Of a DNA stretch of 40,422 nucleotides, positions 27,618-34,531 are shown in pieces (within the stretch, counting starts at the first letter, position 1; every line of letters begins with the position of its first letter). The stretch comes from Pseudonocardiaceae bacterium (lineage in GTDB: Bacteria > Actinomycetota > Actinomycetes > Mycobacteriales > Pseudonocardiaceae). A program made the translations under genes and the position numbers. Under the pieces are notes generated by a model, which worked only from the letters and a program-made list of their open reading frames with translations, had not been told where the DNA came from and made no database searches. The DNA lies in the NCBI GenBank assembly GCA_009377865.1, contig WHTH01000038.1, forward strand, positions 1 through 40,422, read 5' to 3'.

Positions 27618-28474
27618 CGGTTCCCCTCGGTTGTGGGTGGGGGTGACGGCAGCGGCTCGGCCATCCGGAGCCGTGCCGTACCGCCGGCGGGCAGGGTGAG
27701 CTGCTCGTCGGGCTCGACGTCGAACTCGGTGCCGTAGATCTGGGCGAAGGCGTTGAACCGGCCGTAGCCGTCGGTCTGCACGAGCCGGGTCTGCAACTGT
27801 GCCGGGTCGCCGATCACCTCGAACACATATGGCTGGCCGACCGGCCGGTTGTCGACCAGCATGGCTCCGCCGGCCTGCCTGACGGTGGCCAGCGGATGCA
27901 TCCGCACCTCCCCGACGGCGATCGCCTCGGCGCCGACCGACCATAACGCATTGAGCAACACCTGCAGGTCACGGTCGAGCACGGTCTGCTCGCGACGCAG
28001 CCCGCTGTCCGGCGACGAGGGCGGGTCTGCGACGGTGACCCGCAGCCCTGGGCCGGTCACCGGTACCGTGGCCACAGCACGCTCCAATCGCGCGACGTCG
28101 CGCAGCGTCTGCCTGCCCCCGGCGTCCCCGCCGAGCGCGGCGCCGCGTACCCGGTCGACCTCACCGTCGCGCTCCACTGCCCGCAGCCCGAGTTCGTCGG
28201 TGCGTTCGCGCGCCTGTATCACCTCGGTGACCAGCCCCTGGGTAGCCTGCTCGGCACCGGGAGCCCTGGCGGCCGCATTCGTGCCCGCAACCCCGAACAG
28301 GCCGCCCACCAGCAGCCCACCGACGAGCAGCCAGCCCAGTTGGGCGCGACCGCGGGCGGGGGCGCCGCCACGCCGCGTCGCGGCCTGCTGGTAGCCGGGG
28401 TCGAGGTGGTCGGACAGCACCCGGCGCAGCAGCGAGTCAGCGAGGTCCGCCGGACGGCGCGAACGCTCACTCAT
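27614..28474 (-). CDS. DUF881 membrane-anchored protein (Rv1823-type)
   Basis: 286 residues. The N-terminal cytoplasmic part (ADLADSLLRRVLSDHLDPGY) is followed by one membrane segment LGWLLVGGLLVGGLFGVAGT (about 46-65), a coiled-coil section and the DUF881 domain (GPGLRVTVADP, LNALWSVGAEAIAVGEVR, GQPYVFEVIGDP). It is a second, longer paralogue flanking sbp, the same arrangement as in mycobacteria. Start ATG 28474 overlaps the stop of the phosphatidyltransferase gene by eight bases. Confidence 0.9.
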   Translation of the reverse strand: MSERSRRPADLADSLLRRVLSDHLDPGYQQAATRRGGAPARGRAQLGWLLVGGLLVGGLFGVAGTNAAARAPGAEQATQGLVTEVIQARERTDELGLRAVERDGEVDRVRGAALGGDAGGRQTLRDVARLERAVATVPVTGPGLRVTVADPPSSPDSGLRREQTVLDRDLQVLLNALWSVGAEAIAVGEVRMHPLATVRQAGGAMLVDNRPVGQPYVFEVIGDPAQLQTRLVQTDGYGRFNAFAQIYGTEFDVEPDEQLTLPAGGTARLRMAEPLPSPPPTTEGNR

Positions 28475-29150
28475 CGGTCACCCTCGGGTCGACCGTCCCT
28501 CCCCCCGGCGCGGCACCCCGGGCCAGCCGCAACGCTGTCACGGCCTGCACGACGTAGAGCATCCCGGACCACAGGTACAGCGCCCCACCCCACGTGGTGA
28601 ACGCGTAGGCCAGCGGGCGGGCCACATCGCCGAGAGTGCCTGCGGTGCCATGTGCGAGCAGCAGCAGCGGGAATGCGTAGAGCAGGTTGTGAGTGGCGGC
28701 CTTGCCGAGGTAGTGCACCTCGGGCCGGCGGTAGCCGTAGTGGCGCAGCACCGGCAGACACAGCGCCAAGATCACGTCACGGCCGACCAGCACTGCCACG
28801 ACCCACCACGGCAGGATATCCCGGATGCCGAACGCGGCCAGCGCGGCGAGCGTGTAGAGCCTGTCGACCGCCGGGTCCAGCAGCATCCCGAGCTTGCTCG
28901 ACTGGTCGAGCCACCGGGCGAGCTTGCCGTCGAGCCAGTCGGTGATGCCGCTGGACGCCAGCACGAGCAACGCGAGCAGGTCGTACTGCGGGCCGAGCAG
29001 CAACCACAGGAACAGCGGCACCCCCGCGAGGCGCACCACACTCAACGCATTGGGCACGGTCACCACACGGTCGGCCGGATCCCTGCCGGCTCGCAGCTCG
29101 TCGGGCAGCACGTCTGGGCCTTCCTGCCGATGCACGGGTCCACCCGACAC
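28467..29150 (-). CDS. CDP-alcohol phosphatidyltransferase (PgsA2-type)
   Basis: 227 residues, multi-pass membrane enzyme. The CDP-alcohol motif DG-x2-AR-x8-G-x3-D-x3-D is complete: DGKLARWLDQSS through KLGMLLDPAVD. N-terminal VVTVPNALSVVRLAGVPLFL is typical for PgsA/cardiolipin-type enzymes. It transfers a phosphatidyl group from CDP-diacylglycerol to an alcohol; the acceptor (glycerol-phosphate, phosphatidylglycerol or another) cannot be told from sequence. First gene of the minus-strand block; in M. tuberculosis Rv1822 (pgsA2) has the same place. Confidence 0.92.
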   Translation of the reverse strand: MSGGPVHRQEGPDVLPDELRAGRDPADRVVTVPNALSVVRLAGVPLFLWLLLGPQYDLLALLVLASSGITDWLDGKLARWLDQSSKLGMLLDPAVDRLYTLAALAAFGIRDILPWWVVAVLVGRDVILALCLPVLRHYGYRRPEVHYLGKAATHNLLYAFPLLLLAHGTAGTLGDVARPLAYAFTTWGGALYLWSGMLYVVQAVTALRLARGAAPGGGTVDPRVTDE

Positions 29151-29380
29151 CGCAGCGACCCGCCGGCCCAGCCTGCCACAGCGCGGTGACGCTGCCGCGA
29201 CGGCTTCGTCAGCGCCGGATTGCCGGGACAGGTCGCGCAGGCAGGCGACACCGCGTCATACGGGCGGTGCGAGCCGTGGCACGGACGGGTATCATCGTGT
29301 CCTCGGCTGCCACCTGAACGAGGGGCGAGACCGGCACGTGGGGATGCCGGAGCGGCGTCGCGCGCGAAGGGAGGGCTCGT
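29151..29380. other. Divergent promoter region
   Basis: 230 bases between the two outward-facing genes pgsA2-like and 29381. No coding frame is convincing. It must hold the promoters for both the minus-strand gcv/garA block and the plus-strand MauE/MauD operon, but I see no clear -10/-35 pair. GAAGGGAGG before 29381 is a strong ribosome site. Confidence 0.4.
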
Positions 29381-30124
29381 GTGACCGTTCCGACCCGGCC
29401 ACGCACCGAGTGGGCTTGGCGTGGTGGTCCCACGTTCACCGCACCCGACGGCTCGCGCCTCCAGCTCGAACAGCCCTGGCTCGACTCCTCGCAGCCATGG
29501 TCGGCCACCTTCGCGGTACGGACCGGAGGCGGCCGCTACGGATTGACTGTCGCCGAGGTCGGCGCCTTCGACTGGCACGTGACCTACCCCATGGCCGGGG
29601 CCGAGGTGACATCGAGCCGCTACGCCGCCGGTGGCGATGTGCTGCTCGCCTCGCGGCGTGAACCACCGGACTATCGTGCCGCCTGGCGGGGCCGCTGGTT
29701 CGAGCTGCACCACCGGCCCGCCGGTCCGGTCCCGGCAGCTGCCGGCATCCCGCGAGTCTTCGAGGCACTCCGATTCACCGATACCCCGGAAGGCATGCTG
29801 GTGTGGCCCCGTGGCGCGGCCAGGGTGTCGTTCGAGCCGTTCCGAATCGCCAAGCAGCTACCCGGTCTCGGCCAGCTCCGGATCGAGCGGCCCGGCGGGG
29901 CCTCGGTTGCCGTCCCCCGCTTCCGCGGCCACCGGGGTCGGCACGGCGAGATCTGGCGATGGCCACTGGAGGGCGGCGCGAGCGGACGCGCCCGTGACGA
30001 ATCGCTGCTGCTCGCCACCCCCACTGCGGTGGTGCAGCTGGTCCCTGGCCCGCGCGACACCCCGGACGGCGACACTGCGCTGGCGTTCCTCGAGCAACTC
30101 GCCGTGACGTGGGAGCCGTCGTGA
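29381..30124 (+). CDS. Unidentified cytoplasmic protein, first gene of the MauE/MauD operon
   Basis: 247 residues from GTG 29381 with a strong ribosome site (GGGAGG, seven to eight bases upstream). No signal peptide, membrane segment or known catalytic motif. The sequence is Trp- and Arg-rich with likely beta strands (WRGGPTFTAPDGSRLQLEQP, YGLTVAEVGAFDWHVTYP, FRIAKQLPGLGQLRIERPG). The stop overlaps the MauE-like start as GTGA, so it is translated with that gene and probably serves the same exported product, for example as a maturation or assembly factor. I do not recognise the family. Confidence 0.8.
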   Translation: MTVPTRPRTEWAWRGGPTFTAPDGSRLQLEQPWLDSSQPWSATFAVRTGGGRYGLTVAEVGAFDWHVTYPMAGAEVTSSRYAAGGDVLLASRREPPDYRAAWRGRWFELHHRPAGPVPAAAGIPRVFEALRFTDTPEGMLVWPRGAARVSFEPFRIAKQLPGLGQLRIERPGGASVAVPRFRGHRGRHGEIWRWPLEGGASGRARDESLLLATPTAVVQLVPGPRDTPDGDTALAFLEQLAVTWEPS

Positions 30125-30693
30125 TCGTGCTGGCGACGGTGACCGCGGCGGCCGCGCTGCTGCTGATCCGGACCGGGATCGATCACCTGCACGACCCAGC
30201 GACACTCGCCCGGGTGCTGGCCGGCCCGGCCGCCCGGGGGGTCGCCGGCCGCCGACTCCGGGCCGCCCGGGCAGTGGCGGTGGTAGAGCTGCTCGTCGGG
30301 GCCGCGGTGCTGTGTTCATTGGCATTGGGTCCAGTCTTGCCGACCCCGCTGCTCGGCACGGCCGGTCCACAGTGGCTGCTGGCAACGCAGGGACTGCTTT
30401 ACCTCGGGTTCACCGCAAGCCTGTGGTCGCGCTACCGGCGAGGCGATCAGACCGACTGCGGGTGCACGGCGCTGCCCGCCGTGGTCGGGCCGGCTGCCCT
30501 GGCGCGGGCGGCCGGGCTGTCGCTGGCCAGCCTGCTGGCAGCCCTCGTCGCACCGGCAACCACCGCGCTGGATTCCGGACCTGCGGGGCTCGTGCTGGTC
30601 GCGGTCGGCGCCGGCGTGTTGGCGGCCCTGCTGCACGCCCTCCCGGCGGCGATCGACGGTCTACCAACGGCCCAGCCGGGGCGGGCCGCATGA
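30121..30693 (+). CDS. MauE/DoxX-like membrane protein
   Basis: 190 residues with four or five membrane segments. The pair of Cys in DQTDCGCTALP (about residue 118) is the hallmark of MauE-type proteins, which are linked to disulfide formation or electron transfer for periplasmic methylamine dehydrogenase. GTG 30121 is in a four-base overlap with the upstream gene, and its stop overlaps the MauD-like gene as ATGA. It likely moves electrons between membrane quinone or another donor and the thioredoxin-like partner. Confidence 0.82.
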   Translation: MIVLATVTAAAALLLIRTGIDHLHDPATLARVLAGPAARGVAGRRLRAARAVAVVELLVGAAVLCSLALGPVLPTPLLGTAGPQWLLATQGLLYLGFTASLWSRYRRGDQTDCGCTALPAVVGPAALARAAGLSLASLLAALVAPATTALDSGPAGLVLVAVGAGVLAALLHALPAAIDGLPTAQPGRAA

Positions 30694-31190
30694 GTGTGCT
30701 GGTGGCGGCGCTGGTGCTGGCGTGGGTCTGCCTGATCCTGCTGGTACTGGCCATGGCCGGAATGCTGCGGCAGATCCGGGAGCTGCAGGCCGACGTGGCA
30801 CAGCTGACGCCACGGGGGCGGCGGCCGCTGGTGGGGCGGCAGTTGGACGCGCTCGCCGGGGACACCAGCACAGTGCTGCTGGTGCTCAGTCCGGGCTGCG
30901 GATTCTGCGAGGTGGCCCACCGGATGGTCGCCGAGTTCGCCGCTGCGCATCCGCAGATTCGCTTCGAGGCGCTGTCCTTCCGGGCTGCCGACTGGCCCGC
31001 CGACCCGTCGCTGCCGGTACGGGTCGACGAGCGGCTCTTCGCCGAGCTGGACGTGCCGTGGGTGCCGGCGCTGCTCGTCGTCGATGGGTCGGGCACCGCC
31101 GCGTCAGCGCGACCGATCGGCTCGGAGGAGGCACTGCGCGAGCAGCTCAGCGAGCTGCTCGACACCGCCAAGCCGCTACCAGGGGTGTGA
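30690..31190 (+). CDS. MauD/TlpA-like membrane-anchored thioredoxin-fold protein
   Basis: 166 residues. An N-terminal membrane anchor VLVAALVLAWVCLILLVLAM (about 3-22) is followed by a linker and a thioredoxin fold with active site SPGCGFCEVAH (CGFC, about residue 70) and the cis-Pro region VPWVPALLVVDG. MauD has the same plan and is needed for correct disulfides in methylamine dehydrogenase light chain. The fold faces the outside. It sits between the MauE-like gene and a Tat-exported cysteine-rich protein, its probable substrate. Confidence 0.87.
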   Translation: MSVLVAALVLAWVCLILLVLAMAGMLRQIRELQADVAQLTPRGRRPLVGRQLDALAGDTSTVLLVLSPGCGFCEVAHRMVAEFAAAHPQIRFEALSFRAADWPADPSLPVRVDERLFAELDVPWVPALLVVDGSGTAASARPIGSEEALREQLSELLDTAKPLPGV

Positions 31191-31205
31191 GGACTCGAGG
31201 CGCCC

Positions 31206-31892
31206 ATGACCAGAGCCGACGATTCTTCCGGAGCCAACGGCATTTCCAGGACCGACGGCGTTTCCAGGACCGACGGTGTGCCTCGCGCTGACCGCGATCC
31301 CGACGGGCCGTTCGAACCACGCGGTGTGACATTCGAGACCCCCCGCCGCGTCCAGCGGCGCGGCTTCCTCGCCGTCATGGCTGCAGGGGCGATGACACTG
31401 GGGATCACCGCGTTGAGCTGGGTCCCGCTCGCGCGTACGGCTCGGGCCGAGCCCGGCACCGAGTACCCCGGTTGCGGCCAGTACGGCGATGGTCCTGGCG
31501 GTCCGCTGTGTACCGGGTTCCCCTACTCCCCCGACTACTGCGGCGTCGACGACTGGTTCCGCAGCGGCTGTGTCGAGAACTCCGACGGCACTGTCGACTG
31601 CTATCGGCCGCTGCCGATCTGCCACGCCGGCAACAACGGGGGCCGCAACGCCTGGCGGTGGGAGGCGGACGGCGCGGTATGGCGCTGCGCCGACGGCGAG
31701 GTGCAGTACGAAGGCGCGCCGAACCCGGAAACGGTCATCTGCAACGCGCGGTTGTCGTCCCCCCCGCCGCCCACGACCACGTCCACACCGCCACCAACAT
31801 CGACCGAGCCACCACCGCCGCTTCCCATCCCGGACCTGCCGGCCTTGCCGGACCTGCCGGCCCTCCCGGCCCTCCCACCGCTGGGGTCGTAG
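31206..31892 (+). CDS. Tat-exported eight-cysteine protein with proline-rich tail
   Basis: 228 residues. After about 50 polar residues comes a twin-arginine signal, QRRGFLAVMAAGAMTLG, with cleavage probably after ARA near 81. The exported part has eight Cys (YPGC, PLC, DYC, SGC, VDC, PIC, WRC, VIC), enough for four disulfides, with several Trp close to Cys, notably NAWRWEADGAVWRC. The C-terminus is Pro/Thr-rich and ends in LP-rich repeats (PDLPALPDLPALPALPP), likely a wall-spanning or flexible tail. I do not recognise the family. The export signal, Cys-rich core and MauD/MauE partners recall the methylamine dehydrogenase light chain, but the sequence is not alignable by eye. Confidence 0.8.
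   Translation: MTRADDSSGANGISRTDGVSRTDGVPRADRDPDGPFEPRGVTFETPRRVQRRGFLAVMAAGAMTLGITALSWVPLARTARAEPGTEYPGCGQYGDGPGGPLCTGFPYSPDYCGVDDWFRSGCVENSDGTVDCYRPLPICHAGNNGGRNAWRWEADGAVWRCADGEVQYEGAPNPETVICNARLSSPPPPTTTSTPPPTSTEPPPPLPIPDLPALPDLPALPALPPLGS
31243..31276 (+). repeat. Short tandem repeat in the signal-peptide N-region
   Basis: TTTCCAGGACCGACGG occurs at 31243-31258 and again at 31261-31276, an 18-base period that duplicates SRTDGV in the protein before the Tat motif. It may vary in copy number between strains. Confidence 0.6.
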
Positions 31893-31895
31893 CCG

Positions 31896-32084
31896 GTGAC
31901 GACGGGAACCGGGCCGGGTGCCGGTCGAGCGCAGGCGGTGCTCGGCCCGCTGGGCGTGGCGAGCGCGATCACAGCGCTCGCCGTGGCCGGGCTGGTCACT
32001 GCCATGGCGCTGCCCGGCGGCTGGGTGCTGACGTGGCTGGCCCTCGGGTTGACCGCGGGTTACGCGCTGTCAGGATCGGCTTGA
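31896..32084 (+). CDS. Short membrane protein, probably the 5' part of a split gene
   Basis: 62 residues from GTG 31896, with two membrane segments (VASAITALAVAGLVTAMALP and WVLTWLALGLTAGYAL). The start is three bases after the stop of the Cys-rich gene. The frame ends in TGA (32082-32084) and then stays open, in the same frame, right through the next membrane protein. The natural reading is one gene of about 250 codons interrupted by one nonsense codon. Confidence 0.6.
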   Translation: MTTGTGPGAGRAQAVLGPLGVASAITALAVAGLVTAMALPGGWVLTWLALGLTAGYALSGSA

Positions 32085-32131
32085 AGCTTCAACTCAGCAG
32101 AGCTGCTGGGCTCGCCGGTCTGGCGAGACCG
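32081..32131. other. Cluster of short hairpins between two in-phase membrane ORFs
   Basis: Three neighbouring symmetric elements: palindrome TTGAAGCTTCAA (32081-32092) covering the TGA stop, CAGCA..TGCTG (32095-32108), and CTCGCC..GGCGAG (32111-32127), which competes with CGGTCT..AGACCG (32116-32131). No T tract follows. Confidence 0.4.
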
Positions 32132-32138
32132 ATCCCGG

Positions 32139-32648
32139 GTGTACTTCACACTCGGCCTGCTGTTCGGCGGGGCTGCCACGGCCGTGCTGGTGGTGCTGCT
32201 CGGCAGCCTCGTCCGCCCCCTGGTCCCGACGGTGGCCGGCGAACTCGTGGTGATCGCGGTCGCGCTGTTCGTACTGGCGGGCGAAGCGCGGCTGCATCCG
32301 TGGACGCTGCCGCATCGCCGCGCGCAGGTGCCGCAGGCGGTCATCGACGAGGGCGCCGACGCCGGCGCGCTGCGGTTCGGGTTCGAGATGGGCACCGGGA
32401 TGCGCACTCACATGCCCAGCAGTCTGCCCTACGTGCCGCTGGCGGCCGTCGCCTTGCTCGCCAGCTGGCCTGCAGCCGTGGTCACCGGTGTCGGCTTCGG
32501 ACTCGGCCGGGCCGGGATGGCGCTGGGCCGGTACCACGCGCGGGACCCGGACTGGTGGGACGGCCAGTGGCGTCGGCACGGCCATGCCGTCCGGCTGGCG
32601 CTGGCTCTGCTGGCGGTAGCGCTGTCCGTCACGATCGTGTTCGGATGA
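32139..32648 (+). CDS. Multi-pass membrane protein, last gene of the MauE/MauD operon
   Basis: 169 residues from GTG 32139, with about four membrane segments (YFTLGLLFGGAATAVLVVLLG, ELVVIAVALFVLAGEA, YVPLAAVALLASWPAAVV, LALALLAVALSVTIVF) and a conserved-looking loop FGFEMGTGMRTHMPSSLP. No ribosome site precedes the GTG. The preceding codons back to TGA 32082 are open in the same frame and look coding (SFNSAELLGSPVWRDRSR), so the true N-terminus is probably in the preceding short ORF. It likely works with MauE/MauD in the membrane; no known family is recalled with confidence. Confidence 0.7.
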   Translation: MYFTLGLLFGGAATAVLVVLLGSLVRPLVPTVAGELVVIAVALFVLAGEARLHPWTLPHRRAQVPQAVIDEGADAGALRFGFEMGTGMRTHMPSSLPYVPLAAVALLASWPAAVVTGVGFGLGRAGMALGRYHARDPDWWDGQWRRHGHAVRLALALLAVALSVTIVFG

Positions 32649-32695
32649 CGCCATCCCCGTCGTCGGATGCTGGAGGTGTGCGTCGTCTGCCGGGT

Positions 32696-33970
32696 TTATC
32701 GAGTGAGTAGCTGGCGGATCAGGTGCATGGCCAGCGTCACGGATCGCTCCCGGACGTCGGTGCGGTCGCCGGGCAGAACGGGGTCACGTGCCAGCACCGC
32801 TCCGTCCGCGGTCGTGACGCAGACGCAGACGTACCCGACCGGCTTCGCCTCACTGCCCCCACCGGGTCCCGCGACACCGGTGATTCCGCAGCCGATCTCA
32901 GCTCCGAAGTGTTGCACCGCACCGTCGGCCATCGCGCGTGCGACCTGCGGCGAGACCGCGCCATGGCGCTCGATGAGTCCCGAAGGCACATCGAGGAGCT
33001 CGATCTTCGCGGCGTCGGAGTAGGAGACGATGCCGCCCGCGACATACGCCGACGATCCCGCCCGCTCGGTCAACCGGCCGGCCAGCAACCCACCGGTGCA
33101 CGACTCGGCGAGCCCGATCCGGCGACCCGCCAGCAGCGCCGCGACCTGATCGTCGATGGAGCTGCCGTCCGAGCTGAACAGGTACCGGCCGTGCCGCCGG
33201 GCGATCTCCGAGACCAGCGTCTTGCACACCGGCTCGGCGCCCGGGCGGTGCCGCACGTCGACCTCGAGCTCGAAGCGGCGCAAGCAGGTGGTGATCTCCA
33301 GCGGCGACAGGTCGACGTCGGCACCGACCTGCCGCAACGTCTCGGCGATCTCCGACTCGGGCAGTCCGAACAGCCGCAGCAGCACCCCGGAGTACGGCTG
33401 GGCGCGCTCGAGCACGGCTCGCGCCGGGCCCGTCGCCAGTGCGGGCTCCCACATCGCCTGCAGCTCGCGAGGTGGCCCGGGCAGCACGATCACCGTGGGA
33501 CCGCTGCCTGCCGGCACCACGAGACCTGGTGCGGTCCCGGCCGGGTCGACCGTTGCCGCGCCCTCGGGCACCATCGCCTGCTTGTGGTTGGCCGCGCGCA
33601 GCGCCTCGGGCCCGAATCGCGAGAGGTGGGTGAACCGGGCCAGGATCGCCGCGATCTGCTGCTCCATCGCCTCGTCGAGGCACAGCTCGACGCCGGCGAA
33701 GCGCGCGACGATCTCGGCGGTGAGGTCGTCGGCGGTGGGCCCGAGGCCGCCACTGGTGACGATGAGGTCCACGCGCTGGTCGGCGAGGAAGCGCAGCGCG
33801 GAGTCCAGGTCCTCCGGTCGATCGCCGACGCACAGCAGGTGTGCGACCTCCACGCCGTGGGCGCCGAGCTGTTGTGCCACCCAGGGGCCGTTGCGGTCGG
33901 CGAGCAGGCCGGTGAGTAGCTCGGTGCCGGTGACGACGATTCCAGCCCGTACGTGCTCGCCACTGTTCAC
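32696..33970 (-). CDS. cinA: CinA: competence/damage-inducible family, nicotinamide-nucleotide amidase
   Basis: 424 residues, full length. The N-terminal MoCF-like domain ([51 protein letters not shown]) is fused to the C-terminal amidase-type domain ([53 protein letters not shown]). The latter deamidates nicotinamide mononucleotide in pyridine nucleotide salvage, and the former can act on ADP-ribose. GTG or ATG start near 33970. Convergent with the MauE/MauD operon. Confidence 0.95.
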   Translation of the reverse strand: MNSGEHVRAGIVVTGTELLTGLLADRNGPWVAQQLGAHGVEVAHLLCVGDRPEDLDSALRFLADQRVDLIVTSGGLGPTADDLTAEIVARFAGVELCLDEAMEQQIAAILARFTHLSRFGPEALRAANHKQAMVPEGAATVDPAGTAPGLVVPAGSGPTVIVLPGPPRELQAMWEPALATGPARAVLERAQPYSGVLLRLFGLPESEIAETLRQVGADVDLSPLEITTCLRRFELEVDVRHRPGAEPVCKTLVSEIARRHGRYLFSSDGSSIDDQVAALLAGRRIGLAESCTGGLLAGRLTERAGSSAYVAGGIVSYSDAAKIELLDVPSGLIERHGAVSPQVARAMADGAVQHFGAEIGCGITGVAGPGGGSEAKPVGYVCVCVTTADGAVLARDPVLPGDRTDVRERSVTLAMHLIRQLLTR

Positions 33971-34004
33971 CAGCCACCTCCGTATCGGGTCTGCCCGGCA
34001 TTCT

Positions 34005-34018
34005 CACATCGCGGCACA
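34005..34018. repeat. Direct repeat, copy 1 (14 bp)
   Basis: CACATCGCGGCACA, repeated exactly at 34200-34213. The two copies bracket a tiny membrane protein gene. Confidence 0.5.
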
Positions 34019-34076
34019 CGTCCTCCGGATGACGGCCACGGTTTCGTACAGCCGCGGTGGCGGGTATCCCGACAGC

Positions 34077-34175
34077 GTGTTCTTCTTCTTCTCGAACCGG
34101 CTGGGCTGCATCGGCAGCATCCTGGTCTCGGTCGTCCTGACGGTGGTGCTGCTGTTCCTACTCGGTGTGCTGTGA
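34077..34175 (+). CDS. Very small membrane protein (32 residues)
   Basis: GTG 34077 opens VFFFFSNRLGCIGSILVSVV followed by LTVVLLFLLGVL, a single hydrophobic helix with a short Phe-rich start. Tiny proteins with the pattern FFFFSNRLGC.GS are widespread in actinobacteria (from memory), which supports expression. An ATG at 34029 in the same frame would add 16 residues. No clear ribosome site precedes either. Function unknown. Confidence 0.55.
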   Translation: MFFFFSNRLGCIGSILVSVVLTVVLLFLLGVL

Positions 34176-34199
34176 GCACATCACAGCCCGCCGGTTCCG

Positions 34200-34213
34200 C
34201 ACATCGCGGCACA
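34200..34213. repeat. Direct repeat, copy 2 (14 bp)
   Basis: Exact copy of the 34005-34018 sequence, 195 bases further on. It lies just after a GTGCTGTGAGCAC hairpin at the stop of the tiny membrane protein gene. Confidence 0.5.
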
Positions 34214-34296
34214 TCGGGGGCTGCGCGAGCGGGGTCGTCTCCCTGATACTCGCGGGTGAGGTCGTGTCGGGGTCGACGGTGTGTGGAGGTAACACG

Positions 34297-34521
34297 ATGA
34301 GCGACAAGTACAACCCCTGGTCCGTGGTCAATCTGGTGTTCCACCACCTGGCAGAACAGGGACTGGAGCCGGTACTTGGCGAGACGGGCGACCCGGCTCA
34401 GCCTGCGGCACAGCTGCTCAGAGCACTGGGTGTCGAACCGGTGACCGACGGTACCGGGCCGATCGAGGAGCAGGTCCGGCAAGAGCTGGCCGACGTCCGC
34501 GCGGCGTTCGAGCAGTCCTGA
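34297..34521 (+). CDS. Small acidic protein, unknown function
   Basis: 74 residues from ATG 34297 with ribosome site GGAGG at 34285-34289. The sequence MSDKYNPWSVVNLVFHHLAE and later AAQLLRALGVEP, VRQELADVRAAFEQ is mostly helical and acidic, with no Cys and no membrane segment. It resembles small conserved proteins of actinomycetes without assigned role. Convergent with the kinase gene, ten bases between stops. Confidence 0.75.
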   Translation: MSDKYNPWSVVNLVFHHLAEQGLEPVLGETGDPAQPAAQLLRALGVEPVTDGTGPIEEQVRQELADVRAAFEQS

Positions 34522-34531
34522 CAGGCCCTGC

